Source: Lentzea waywayandensis
Lineage (GTDB): Bacteria; Actinomycetota; Actinomycetes; Mycobacteriales; Pseudonocardiaceae
Direction of reading: 5' to 3'
DNA: 64,000 nt
Assembly (NCBI RefSeq): GCF_900115955.1
Contig: NZ_FOYL01000013.1
Span: 1 to 64,000 of the forward strand
This document shows positions 1-8,427 of the stretch, one piece after another (the first letter of the stretch is position 1; every line of letters starts with the position of its first letter). The notes beneath the pieces are model-generated. The model searched no databases. It was given only the letters and a program-made list of their open reading frames with translations, and was not told where the DNA came from. Position numbers and translations under genes: made by a program.

Positions 1-1
1 C

Positions 2-325
2 GTGGTGCTGGTCATGGACAACCTCAACACCCACACCATCTCTTCGCTCTACGAGGCGTTCGAACCCGGCGAGGCCTTCGCCCTGGCCCAGCGCCTGGAG
101 ATCCACCACACCCCCAAACACGGCTCCTGGCTCAACATCGCCGAGATCGAACTGTCCGCACTGTCACGGCAATGCCTCGACCGCCGCATCAGCGACCTCG
201 ACACCCTCAACACCGAACTCGCCGCCTGGCAACACACCACCAACACCAACCAGCGCGGAGTCGACTGGCAGTTCACCACCGACGACGCCCGCACCCGACT
301 CCGTCACCTCTACCCCAAAGGTTAG
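2..325 (+). CDS. IS630-family transposase, C-terminal part (5' end outside window)
   Basis: This is the C-terminal part of a DDE transposase of the IS630/Tc1 type, the enzyme that cuts and rejoins an insertion sequence at TA dinucleotides. Visible motifs are the second catalytic Asp in 'LVMDNLNTH' and the conserved 'HTPKHGSWLNIAEIELS' block holding the final Glu of the DDE triad. About 107 residues are in the window and the frame is open at its left edge, so the start is not seen. The gene stops only 13 bases before the stop codon of the convergent topoisomerase gene. The element may be intact upstream; that cannot be judged here. Confidence 0.88.
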   Translation: MVLVMDNLNTHTISSLYEAFEPGEAFALAQRLEIHHTPKHGSWLNIAEIELSALSRQCLDRRISDLDTLNTELAAWQHTTNTNQRGVDWQFTTDDARTRLRHLYPKG

Positions 326-338
326 AAGCGACGGTCTA

Positions 339-2819
339 CTAGTCCCGTTCGATCAGGTGCCCGATGACGTCCGGGCCGGGATGCGCGTGACCGGAGCCGT
401 CCCGGCGCGGGTCGACCTCCGGCAACTCCACCGGCGTGCCCTTGTCGTCCGCACCAGCGGGCCTGCTGCCGATCCACGCGAGCACCAGGTGGTCCTCACC
501 CTTGAGGAAGCGCTGCGAACGCACGCCGCCCGTCGCACGACCCTTGGCCGGATACTCGCTGAACGGCGTCACCTTGACGCTCTGCCCGGACGACGTGACG
601 ACCATCGGTTCGCCGTGCTCGTCGTCGTCCGTGCGGATCGCACCGAAGAACACCACGTACGCGTCGCCGCTCAGGTTGATGCCCGCCATGCCGCCACCCT
701 TGAGGCCCTGCGGCCGCACGAGCTTCGCGTCGTAGCGCAGCAGGGACGAGTCGGAGCTGACGAACGCGATCGTCTCGCTGCCGTCGGTGAGCCACGTGCA
801 GCCGACGATCTCGTCGCCGTCCTTGAGCGAGATGACCTCGAACTCGTCCGAACGGACCGGCCACTCCGGCACGCACACCTTCACCGTGCCGAGCTTCGTG
901 CCCAGCGCCATGCCGGGTGAGTCCTTCGGATCGAACGGCGCGATGCCGACGACCTTCTCACCCTTCTCCAACGGCACCAGCTCACTCGCCGCCATGCCGC
1001 CCCTGAGGCTGACAGTGCCGCTTTGTTCCGGCAGCACGGGCAATGGCAGCACGTCCGTCTTGAACGCGCGACCCAGGTTCGTGATCAGGATGACCTGGCC
1101 ACGCGCCGTGGAGTGCACAACGGCCATCACGGCGTCGTGCTTCACCCGGCCCGCCCGCCGCTTGCCCTCGGACGCCTCCTCCGACTCCGCCGCGGTGCGC
1201 GCGACGAGACCGGCGGCACTCAGGATGACCTGGCACGGGTCGTCCGCCACCTCCAGCGGCCCGGCGGGCTTGGACGCCGCCAGCACCTCCTTGAGGTCGC
1301 CGTCGATGAGGCTCGTCCTGCGCTCACCGCCCAGCTCCTTCGCCACGGCCGCGAGCTCGGTCGACACGAGCTTCTTGAGCACGCCCTCGTCGTCCAGGAT
1401 CGTGCTGAGCTCGGCGATCTCCTTGCGGAGCTTGTCCTGCTCGTTCTCGAGCTCGAGCTTGTCGTAACGGGTCAGGCGGCGCAGCGGAGTGTCGAGGATG
1501 TAGGTGGCCTGGATCTCCGACAGCTTGAACTGCTTCATCAGGCCGTCCTTGGCGGCAGCCGCGTTCTCGCTGCCCCGGATCAGCTTGATGACCTTGTCGA
1601 TGTCCAGCAGCGCCAGCAGCAGGCCCTCGACCAGGTGCAGCCGTTCCTCACGCTTGCGGCGGCGGAACTTCGTGCGCCGCGTGACGACCTCGTAGCGGTG
1701 CTGGAGGAAGACCTCCAGCAGCTGCTTGAGACCCAACGTCTGCGGCTGACCGTCGACCAGCACCAGGTTGTTGATGCCGAACGACTGCTCCATCGGCGTC
1801 AGCCGGTACAGGTCCGCGAGCAGGGCCTGCGGGTTCACACCGACCTTGCACTCGATGACGAGCCGGATGCCGTTCTCACGGTCCGTGAGGTCCTTGACGT
1901 CCGCGATGCCCGTGAGGCGCTTGGACTTGTTGACCTCGTCGGTGATCTTCTCGACGATCCGCTCGGAACCGACGCCGTACGGCAGCTCGGTGACCGTGAT
2001 GGCCTGCCGGCCGCGCGATCCCTCCAGCGGCCCGATCTCGACCTTGGCACGCATCCTGACGACGCCGCGTCCGGTCTCGTAGGCCTTCCGGACCTCGTCG
2101 AGGCCGAGCAGGATGCCGCCGGTGGGCAGGTCGGGCCCCGGCACGAACTCCATGAGCTTGTCGAGGTCGGCTTCAGGGTGGCTGATCAGCCACCGCGCCG
2201 CACCCACGACCTCGCGGAGGTTGTGCGGGATCATGTTCGTGGCCATGCCGACCGCGATCCCGGACGTGCCGTTGACCAGCAGGTTCGGGAACGCCGCCGG
2301 CAGCACTACCGGCTCCTGCAGGGAGCCGTCGTAGTTCGGCCGGAAGTCGACGGTGTCCTCGTTCAGCTCGCCGACGAGCTGCATGGCGACCGGGGACATG
2401 CGGCACTCTGTGTAGCGGCTCGCGGCCGGGCCGTCGTCCGGGGAGCCGAAGTTGCCGTGGCCGTCGATGAGCGGCTCGTTGAGGCTGAAGTCCTGGGCGA
2501 GGCGGACCAACGCGTCGTAGATCGCCGTGTCGCCGTGAGGATGGTATTTGCCCATGCAGTCGCCTACGACGCGCGACGACTTCACGTACGCGTGGTTCGG
2601 CCGGTACCCCTGCTCGTGCATCGAGTAGAGGATGCGGCGGTGCACCGGCTTGAGGCCGTCCCGCGCGTCCGGCAGTGCCCGCGAGTGGATGACCGAGTAC
2701 GCGTACTCCAGGTACGAGTCCTCGATCTCCGTCTTCAGCGAGTTGTCGAGCACCTTGGCGCCGGCCCGGTCGAACGCGGCTGGGTCGACCTTGGTCGTGG
2801 GTCCCTTGCGGCGTGCCAT
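339..2819 (-). CDS. parC: DNA topoisomerase IV / gyrase-type subunit A
   Basis: Breakage-reunion subunit of a type IIA topoisomerase (826 residues), the partner of the B subunit just upstream. The catalytic tyrosine is Tyr136 in 'AASRYTECRMS'. The N-terminal winged-helix/tower region begins near residue 30 ('LEYAYSVIHSRALPD'), and the C-terminal third holds the beta-pinwheel blades. The ATG is 30 bases after the parE stop with GGAG upstream, so the two genes form an operon. Actinobacteria usually carry gyrBA near oriC plus a second, ParCE-like pair; this pair is taken as the second because no dnaA/recF neighbours are present. The last residues run straight into IS630 sequence, so the extreme C-terminus may have been altered by the insertion. 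Confidence 0.93.
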   Translation of the reverse strand: MARRKGPTTKVDPAAFDRAGAKVLDNSLKTEIEDSYLEYAYSVIHSRALPDARDGLKPVHRRILYSMHEQGYRPNHAYVKSSRVVGDCMGKYHPHGDTAIYDALVRLAQDFSLNEPLIDGHGNFGSPDDGPAASRYTECRMSPVAMQLVGELNEDTVDFRPNYDGSLQEPVVLPAAFPNLLVNGTSGIAVGMATNMIPHNLREVVGAARWLISHPEADLDKLMEFVPGPDLPTGGILLGLDEVRKAYETGRGVVRMRAKVEIGPLEGSRGRQAITVTELPYGVGSERIVEKITDEVNKSKRLTGIADVKDLTDRENGIRLVIECKVGVNPQALLADLYRLTPMEQSFGINNLVLVDGQPQTLGLKQLLEVFLQHRYEVVTRRTKFRRRKREERLHLVEGLLLALLDIDKVIKLIRGSENAAAAKDGLMKQFKLSEIQATYILDTPLRRLTRYDKLELENEQDKLRKEIAELSTILDDEGVLKKLVSTELAAVAKELGGERRTSLIDGDLKEVLAASKPAGPLEVADDPCQVILSAAGLVARTAAESEEASEGKRRAGRVKHDAVMAVVHSTARGQVILITNLGRAFKTDVLPLPVLPEQSGTVSLRGGMAASELVPLEKGEKVVGIAPFDPKDSPGMALGTKLGTVKVCVPEWPVRSDEFEVISLKDGDEIVGCTWLTDGSETIAFVSSDSSLLRYDAKLVRPQGLKGGGMAGINLSGDAYVVFFGAIRTDDDEHGEPMVVTSSGQSVKVTPFSEYPAKGRATGGVRSQRFLKGEDHLVLAWIGSRPAGADDKGTPVELPEVDPRRDGSGHAHPGPDVIGHLIERD

Positions 2820-2849
2820 GACTTCGTGACTCCGTCTGTCTCTTGAGGC

Positions 2850-5800
2850 TTAGAGGTCGATGGCCGACTGGTCGACCCGTGCGGCGGATTCGACGAGCCA
2901 GTTGCGGCGTGGCTCGACCTTCTCGCCCATCAGGAGTTCGAGGGCTTCCTCGGCGGCTTCCACGTCGTCCATCGTGATGCGCCGGACGGAGCGGGTGGAC
3001 GGGTTCATCGTGGTCTCCCACAACTCGTCCGCGTCCATCTCGCCCAGGCCCTTGAACCGCGGCACCGGTGTGACCACCTGCTTGCCGGCCCTCTCCAGCG
3101 AGGCGACCTTCTGCTCCATCTGACGCTGGGTGAAGGTGAAGTGCGTTTCGGCGTTGCGGCCGCGCGTCATGACCTTGTGCAACGGCGGCATGGCCGCGTA
3201 GAGGCGGCCGTCCTCGATCACCGGGCGCATGTACTTGGCGAACAACGTGATCAGCAGCGTCCGGATGTGGCTGCCGTCGACGTCCGCGTCGGCCATCAGG
3301 ATCACGCGGCCGTACCGCATCTGCGGGAGGTCGAACGTGCGGCCGGTGCCGGCGCCCAGGACCTGGACGATGGAGGCGATCTCGGCGTTGCGCAGCGTGT
3401 CGGCGAGTGAGGCCTTCTGGACGTTGAGAATCTTGCCGCGCAAGGGAAGCAGCGCCTGGTACTCGGAGACGCGCGCCATGCGAGCGCTGTTGTGGACGAA
3501 CACTCCGGCTTCGAGTGCGAAGTTGTGGTAGCCGTCGACGGTCAGGTCGTAGACGTCTTCCCGCTCTGGCAACGCCTCGACGGACCTGACGGAGTGGTTC
3601 ACCATCGACGCTGCCTCGCGCAACCGCGCGAAGTCGTCGTCGTAGTGCGCCAGCACCTTCAGGAACTTCAGTCCGGTCCTCGCGTTCTCCCTGCGGTCGA
3701 GCTCGTAGGACAACGCCAGCTCGAAGTTCGACGGCGTGTCCAGCATCGGCGCCATCCGCTTCAGTGCGGCGAGCCGACGGCCTTCGACCTGCTTGGCGAC
3801 CCGCTCCGCGCGTGGCGTCGACTCCACGTACTGGCGACGACCCTTCTGGATCTTCTCCAGGTGGCCGGTGGAGGCGTCGGCCATGCGCTGCTGCATCCGC
3901 GCCGAGTGCTTGCGGCCGAACTCGGGGTTGTTCTCGTGCCACGCGATGACGGCGTCACGCTGGCGCTGACGTTCTGCCGGGTCCGAGAACTGGTCGATCG
4001 TGGTGCGGGAACGCCAGGCGAGCAGCTCTTCGTCCTGCCACTGCGCCAGGGAGCGCTCACTCCACTCTTCGCGCTTGCCGGGCTGTGCGAAGAACGCGCG
4101 CACTCGCTCGGCGGCGGCCGCGCGGTGCTCGGGCTTGGCCCAGTACTCGGCCTGCAGAGCGCGCAGGCGTTCGGCGTAGGCCGCCTTCTCGTCCTCGCTC
4201 AGTGCCGAGTACCAGTCGAGGAAACCCTGCTCGATGCGGGCACGGAATTCCGGATCCTGGTTGCGTTCGGCGAGCCGGGCGAGGCAGGAGGCGCGGAACT
4301 CCGGGTTCTTCCACTGCTCGGACAGCATCGCGGACTTGAACTCGGTGCCGCCGGCCGCCAGCCATGCGCGGTAGCCCTCGTGCACGTGCTCGCCCATCAT
4401 CGCGGCGTGCAGCGCAGAGTGGTCTTCCCACGTCATGCGCTTGAGGTTGCGCGGGTCGTTGTTCCGCTTGTCGACGTCGACGTGGTGCCGGACGTTGCCG
4501 TCCTCGGTGCTGTCGAAGCCGTGGCGCAGGTTGTACGCGTCGGCCAGGTAGTGGGTGTAGACCCATTCCTGCCGGTCGTTCATCCAGACCCGCTCGTAGC
4601 CGTCGAGTTTGTGGCCCTCCGCCTTCGAGGACACCGACCGGTACAGCGGCATCAGCGAGTCGCCGGCCTGCAGAGCGTCCGCGCGCCGGTAGGAGCCGTC
4701 ACGCAGCCGGAACAGGTGGTCCGGCGTGCAACGCACCGACTCGCCGTTGTCCAGGGTGACGCGGACGAGCGCCGCGTCCTTCTTGGTCAGCCGCGGCTCG
4801 ACCAGCGGTACGACGACGACGCGGCCTGCTTTGTTGGTGGCGTAACCGAAGTGCGTGACTCCGCGTTCCCAGTCGTCCACGAGTTCACCGAACGACAACG
4901 ACTTGCCAGACGCGAGCGAAACGCGAGTTTCCTTCACGAAACAGCCCAACGCGCTGTCGCCTTCAACGAGGAACAGCTCAGAACGAGCCACCCCGGTGGT
5001 GCGGCAGTCCACCAGCTTCGCGGGCATCGCCGCGCCCTCGAGCGCGGTCTTGCGGCGGGCCGCGTCCTTCTGCTGCTTCTGCGTGAGCCGGACGCGGGAG
5101 GCGTCGACGACCTTCTGCAGGACGGTCTTGGCTTCCATCTTGGTCTTGCGGTCTTCGGTCCACGCGCGGATGTGCTGGTCGACGATGCCCTGGAGCACCT
5201 TGGTGATGCCGGCGGTGGAGAGTTCGTCCTTGGTCTGCGAGGTGAACTGCGGCTCGGGGATGCGGACGTGGATGACGGCCGTCATGCCTTCGAGCACGTC
5301 GTCGAGGGTCGGCATCTCCTCCTTGGGCTTCAGGAGCCCTCGGGTCTTGGAGATGGCGTCCTGGACGGACTTCACGACGGCACGGTCGAAGCCGCGCCGG
5401 TGGGTGCCGCCGTGCACGTTGCGGATGGTGTTGGTGAAGCACTCGACGGTGCGTTCGTAGCCGGTGCCCCAGCGGAGTGCGACCTCGATCTCGGCCTGAC
5501 GCTCCACTTTGGACCGCATCACGCCGTTCTCGTCGGCGGCGTTCTCGAAGTAGGTGCCGTTGCCGGTGATCACCAGGGTGCCGGAGACGGCGCGGTCGCC
5601 GTTGGGGGCCAGGAAGTCGACCATGTCCGTCAGGCCGTGCGGGTAGTGGAAGACCTCTTCGGAGATGGTCTCTTCCAGCGCCGAACGAAGAACGTAGGTC
5701 ACGCCGGGGACGAGGAAGGCCGTGTTGCGCATCTTCTGGCGGACGACGTCCACGTCCAGGACGGCGCCGTTCTCGAAGTAGCGGGCGTCGTACCAGTAAC

Positions 5801-6356
5801 GGGTCGAGGTGCCGGTGGACTCGGACCGCTTCATCTTGCCGGTGACCTGAAGCCCGTTCTGGCGGGTGAACTTGGCCTTGGGGCCGGGGCCGTCGAAGAC
5901 GCCGGGAACGCCGTGGGCGAACGACATCTCGTGGACCTTGCCGCCGCGCCGCACCGTGACGTCGTAGCGGTGGGAGAGGGCGTTGACGGCGGAGGCGCCG
6001 ACGCCGTGCAGGCCGCCGGAGGTCTTGTAGCCGGAGCCGCCGAACTTGCCGCCGGCGTGCAGCTTCGTGAGCACCAGTTCCACACCGGACAGACCGGACT
6101 TCGCGTGCACGTCGGTGGGGATGCCCCGGCCGTCGTCGTCGACCTGGACGCTGCCGTCTGCGTGCAGCGTGACCACGATCTTGGTCGCGTGCCCCGCGAC
6201 GCCTTCGTCGGTGGAGTTGTCGACGATCTCGCTGAAGAGGTGGTTGATGCCCCGGCTGTCGGTCGACCCGATGTACATGCCTGGCCGTTTGCGTACGGCC
6301 TCCAGACCTTCCAGATGGGTGAGGTCGTCGGCCCCGTACAGGGTCTCTGCGGTCAC
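2850..6356 (-). CDS. parE: DNA topoisomerase IV / gyrase-type subunit B, interrupted by an intein
   Basis: ATPase and TOPRIM subunit of the type IIA topoisomerase. The GHKL ATPase is at the N-terminus ('EIVDNSTDEG', 'DDDGRGIP', 'GGLHGVGASAVNAL'), followed by the transducer domain and TOPRIM ('LFLVEGDSALG' and later 'MADADVDGSHI'). An in-frame intein of 485 residues splits TOPRIM directly after EGDSALG. Without it the protein is about 683 residues, normal for ParE. The GTG at 6356 is preferred because GGGAG lies 8 bases upstream and the protein then begins directly before 'AETLYGADDLTHLEG'; an upstream ATG at 6404 would add 16 unlikely residues. The gene is the first of a parE-parC operon. Activity requires protein splicing. 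Confidence 0.93.
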   Translation of the reverse strand: MTAETLYGADDLTHLEGLEAVRKRPGMYIGSTDSRGINHLFSEIVDNSTDEGVAGHATKIVVTLHADGSVQVDDDGRGIPTDVHAKSGLSGVELVLTKLHAGGKFGGSGYKTSGGLHGVGASAVNALSHRYDVTVRRGGKVHEMSFAHGVPGVFDGPGPKAKFTRQNGLQVTGKMKRSESTGTSTRYWYDARYFENGAVLDVDVVRQKMRNTAFLVPGVTYVLRSALEETISEEVFHYPHGLTDMVDFLAPNGDRAVSGTLVITGNGTYFENAADENGVMRSKVERQAEIEVALRWGTGYERTVECFTNTIRNVHGGTHRRGFDRAVVKSVQDAISKTRGLLKPKEEMPTLDDVLEGMTAVIHVRIPEPQFTSQTKDELSTAGITKVLQGIVDQHIRAWTEDRKTKMEAKTVLQKVVDASRVRLTQKQQKDAARRKTALEGAAMPAKLVDCRTTGVARSELFLVEGDSALGCFVKETRVSLASGKSLSFGELVDDWERGVTHFGYATNKAGRVVVVPLVEPRLTKKDAALVRVTLDNGESVRCTPDHLFRLRDGSYRRADALQAGDSLMPLYRSVSSKAEGHKLDGYERVWMNDRQEWVYTHYLADAYNLRHGFDSTEDGNVRHHVDVDKRNNDPRNLKRMTWEDHSALHAAMMGEHVHEGYRAWLAAGGTEFKSAMLSEQWKNPEFRASCLARLAERNQDPEFRARIEQGFLDWYSALSEDEKAAYAERLRALQAEYWAKPEHRAAAAERVRAFFAQPGKREEWSERSLAQWQDEELLAWRSRTTIDQFSDPAERQRQRDAVIAWHENNPEFGRKHSARMQQRMADASTGHLEKIQKGRRQYVESTPRAERVAKQVEGRRLAALKRMAPMLDTPSNFELALSYELDRRENARTGLKFLKVLAHYDDDFARLREAASMVNHSVRSVEALPEREDVYDLTVDGYHNFALEAGVFVHNSARMARVSEYQALLPLRGKILNVQKASLADTLRNAEIASIVQVLGAGTGRTFDLPQMRYGRVILMADADVDGSHIRTLLITLFAKYMRPVIEDGRLYAAMPPLHKVMTRGRNAETHFTFTQRQMEQKVASLERAGKQVVTPVPRFKGLGEMDADELWETTMNPSTRSVRRITMDDVEAAEEALELLMGEKVEPRRNWLVESAARVDQSAIDL
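3489..4943 (-). mobile_element. Intein with HNH homing endonuclease, inserted in the TOPRIM domain of ParE
   Basis: The insert encodes 485 residues from Cys ('CFVKETRVSLASGKS') to the terminal His-Asn of 'EAGVFVHN', followed by extein Ser. Splicing block B is visible ('TPDHLF'), as is a block F-like segment ('NHSVRSVEALPEREDVYDL'). The endonuclease core is an HNH motif ('VRHHVDVDKRNNDPRNL', then 'WEDHSALH'). Between the HNH core and the C-terminal splicing block lies a long charged region with repeated Trp/Asn-Pro-Glu-Phe-Arg-like motifs ('WKNPEFRA', 'NQDPEFRA', 'WAKPEHRA', 'ENNPEFGR'), resembling NUMOD-type DNA-reading helices. The frame is uninterrupted and the splice-junction residues (Cys1, His-Asn, +1 Ser) are all present, so splicing competence is inferred. 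Confidence 0.93.
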
Positions 6357-7208
6357 GGGTACTGCTCCCTGATTGTGTGCGGACTGCCAGCAGGGTATCC
6401 GCACCTACCGACAATTTTTCGCAGGACGCCCGTCACGGTCGTGGAAACCGGCCTGGGTGGTACGTCACAAAGCCCGGGCTTCACGGTCTCCTCACGGCGT
6501 GGAGTCGTGGTCCAGCCCTGGGGTACCCGCGTCTCAGGGCCGTACTGACCAGCCAAAGCATTCGCGCCGGCGGCTTGGCGGCGTCCGGTGGAGATCCGGT
6601 CTTCCACAGTCACGCCGGCCACTGCACCCGCCCGCGAGCGCGCGAGCGTTCGGTCGTGAACGGCTGCCTGGCGCACCGCCTCCACCACCTTCACCGGACG
6701 GGGCCTCGCGCACCCGTGAACAGGTGGGGATACCCGCTACGGCGTCCGCCGACGCGTCAGAGGTCCGAACGAACTCCGACGACGGTTCCAAACGAGTCCG
6801 GACCACGAATCCCGGGGGCGGGCAGCCGGCTGGACCGCCCCACGCCCCCGCCACGGTCCCCAGGCGATCGCCCCCGCCGCGGGCCGTGAGGCCATCTCGA
6901 TCGGCGGCGTGCACCCGGCCTGACAGGTCTCGTGGCCGCAGACCAAAAGCGTTCCGTTCCAACGAGATGGCACCTCGACCGGGAGTTCGACACCCTCGAT
7001 CTGTCCGGTGTGGACGGCCACGACGATCACGTGGATCACAGCGTCCCGGGAACCGGACAAAGCGGCGTCCGACGACATGAGGATCCGGAGTACGCGAGGT
7101 TGCGTACGAGACCGTTCCGAGACCTTCCCGGAACCGACCCGTGAACCGGGATGAACATCGGCACGTATGCCCCGGTGTCGGAAACGGATCGAAGGACGGA
7201 GTGGTCGC
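6357..7208. other. 850-base stretch without a confident gene
   Basis: This stretch separates the minus-strand topoisomerase operon from the plus-strand aminotransferase operon and should contain both promoters. It has G+C similar to the genes. Several frames are open by chance, but none has a convincing start, ribosome site and protein character together. The only protein-like signal is a short hydrolase-like segment on the minus strand near 6950-7000, listed separately. I see no tRNA, riboswitch or long inverted repeat. Confidence 0.5.
6870..7078 (-). pseudogene. Possible relic of a secreted alpha/beta-hydrolase
   Basis: In one minus-strand frame the text 'VELPVEVPSRWNGTLLV' appears, followed by 'PPIEMASRPAAGA'. 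It resembles the 'VPxxWNGTLLLYSHGY...P...RPxxG' opening of actinobacterial tannase/esterase-like alpha/beta-hydrolases. After that the reading frame loses any hydrolase character: no GxSxG nucleophile and no catalytic Asp or His follow, and the expected 'SHGY' oxyanion segment is replaced. I read it as a decayed fragment, or possibly a chance match. Low confidence. Confidence 0.25.
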
Positions 7209-8381
7209 GTGCGGCATGGTGTGGACTCGGGTCTCTTCCAGCAGACCGCGCACAGCCCGTCCTATTTCGAGCTGTCGCGGACGGGTGTGGGCGAGCTCGT
7301 CGACTTCTGCATCCCGTGCAATCCGTACTTCCCGACGCCGGAGATGTTCGAGGAGCTGTCGAAGAACCTGGAGTCGGTGCTCAAGTTCTATCCGAGCGAC
7401 TCCAGCAAGATCGCGGACCAGCTCTCCAAGGTGCTGGGACTGAACCCGGCGACGCTCGCGATGTCGAACGGCTCGACCGAGCTCATCACGTGGATGGACC
7501 ACCTGTGGATCCACGAGAGCATCGCCATCCCCATTCCCACCTTCGGGCGCTGGACCGACCAGCCGATGGAGAGCAACAAGCGCGTCGACATGTTCCTGCT
7601 CCAGGAGAGCAACAACTTCGAGCTCGACATCGACGAGTACATCAAGTTCATCCGCACGCGGGGCAGCAGGGTCGCGGTCATCTGCAACCCGAACAATCCC
7701 GACGGCGGCTACCTGCCGCGCCGGGAGATCATCCGGTTCATGGACGAGCTGTCCGACCTCGATCTGATCGTGATCGACGAGTCGTTCATCGACTTCGTCG
7801 AGGTCGAGCGCAACCCGTCGGTCGCCGCCGAGGCGTCCATCCGGCCCAACGTGGTCGTGCTGAAGAGCCTCGGCAAGAACTTCGGCCTGCACGGCATCCG
7901 GTTCGGCTACCTGGTCGCGAACCCGGGACTGGCCGGGAAGATGCGCAAGACGCTGCCGAAGTGGAACCTCAACTCCCTGGCGGAGACCGTCGTGTTCATG
8001 CTGGCCGAGCACGAAGGCGAGTACGCCGAGAGCCTGCGGCTGCTGAGCCGCGACCGCTACCGCATGGGCATGGAGCTGTCGCGCATCCCCGACCTGACCG
8101 TCTACTCGTCGCAGGCGAACTTCCTGTTCGTGAAGCTCGGCGGAGGCATGGACGGCCGCGAACTGCGCGACCACCTGCTCGCCAAGCACCAGGTCTTCAT
8201 CCGCGAATGCGGCAACAAGCTCGGTATGACCAGCAAGTTCGCCCGGCTGGTCGTCCGCCCCGAACAGGACGTGGAACGGCTCGTCGAGGGCATCCGCGAC
8301 TTCACCCAGGCGAGGTGGACAAGCCACGCCGTTCATTCCAGCCACTCCAGCGAACCGTCGCTGCTCATGCACAGCGCCTGA
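7209..8381 (+). CDS. PLP-dependent aminotransferase, class I/II (HisC/CobD-like)
   Basis: Fold-type I pyridoxal-phosphate enzyme of about 390 residues, closest in pattern to histidinol-phosphate aminotransferase and threonine-phosphate decarboxylase. The PLP lysine is Lys223 in 'LKSLGKNFGLHGIRFGY'; the 'NPNNPDGGYLPR' turn and the 'VIDESFIDF' Asp that contacts the pyridine nitrogen are present, as is the C-terminal Arg of 'RLVVRPEQD'. The GTG at 7209 has GGAG 7 bases upstream; a longer frame reaches 7167 but adds a basic, unconserved tail. The gene is followed after 46 bases by the DUF4331 gene and probably begins that operon. Substrate unknown. A CobD-like role would fit a metal-linked operon, but nothing in the sequence proves it. 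Confidence 0.8.
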   Translation: MRHGVDSGLFQQTAHSPSYFELSRTGVGELVDFCIPCNPYFPTPEMFEELSKNLESVLKFYPSDSSKIADQLSKVLGLNPATLAMSNGSTELITWMDHLWIHESIAIPIPTFGRWTDQPMESNKRVDMFLLQESNNFELDIDEYIKFIRTRGSRVAVICNPNNPDGGYLPRREIIRFMDELSDLDLIVIDESFIDFVEVERNPSVAAEASIRPNVVVLKSLGKNFGLHGIRFGYLVANPGLAGKMRKTLPKWNLNSLAETVVFMLAEHEGEYAESLRLLSRDRYRMGMELSRIPDLTVYSSQANFLFVKLGGGMDGRELRDHLLAKHQVFIRECGNKLGMTSKFARLVVRPEQDVERLVEGIRDFTQARWTSHAVHSSHSSEPSLLMHSA

Positions 8382-8427
8382 ACGAACGCACAGCATCCTG
8401 AATTCATCTCCGAAAGGTTGCCCACAA

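Noticed and set aside
1023..2846. Long open frame on the plus strand opposite parC (about 600 codons)
   Set aside because: It mirrors the third-position G/C bias of the real gene, is rich in Arg/Ala/Val/Leu without domain pattern and has no ribosome site. The same applies to the long frames opposite parE (3492-6548) and the hybrid kinase (51844-55119).
3489..4943. Apparent insertion of an unrelated gene or a frameshift in parE
   Set aside because: The frame is continuous, begins with Cys and ends His-Asn before Ser, and has splicing blocks; an intein explains it fully.
6737..7078. Complete 113-codon minus-strand gene in the 6.4-7.2 kb gap
   Set aside because: Only a short hydrolase-like patch is protein-like; there is no ribosome site and the remainder is low-complexity Arg/Gly/Pro.
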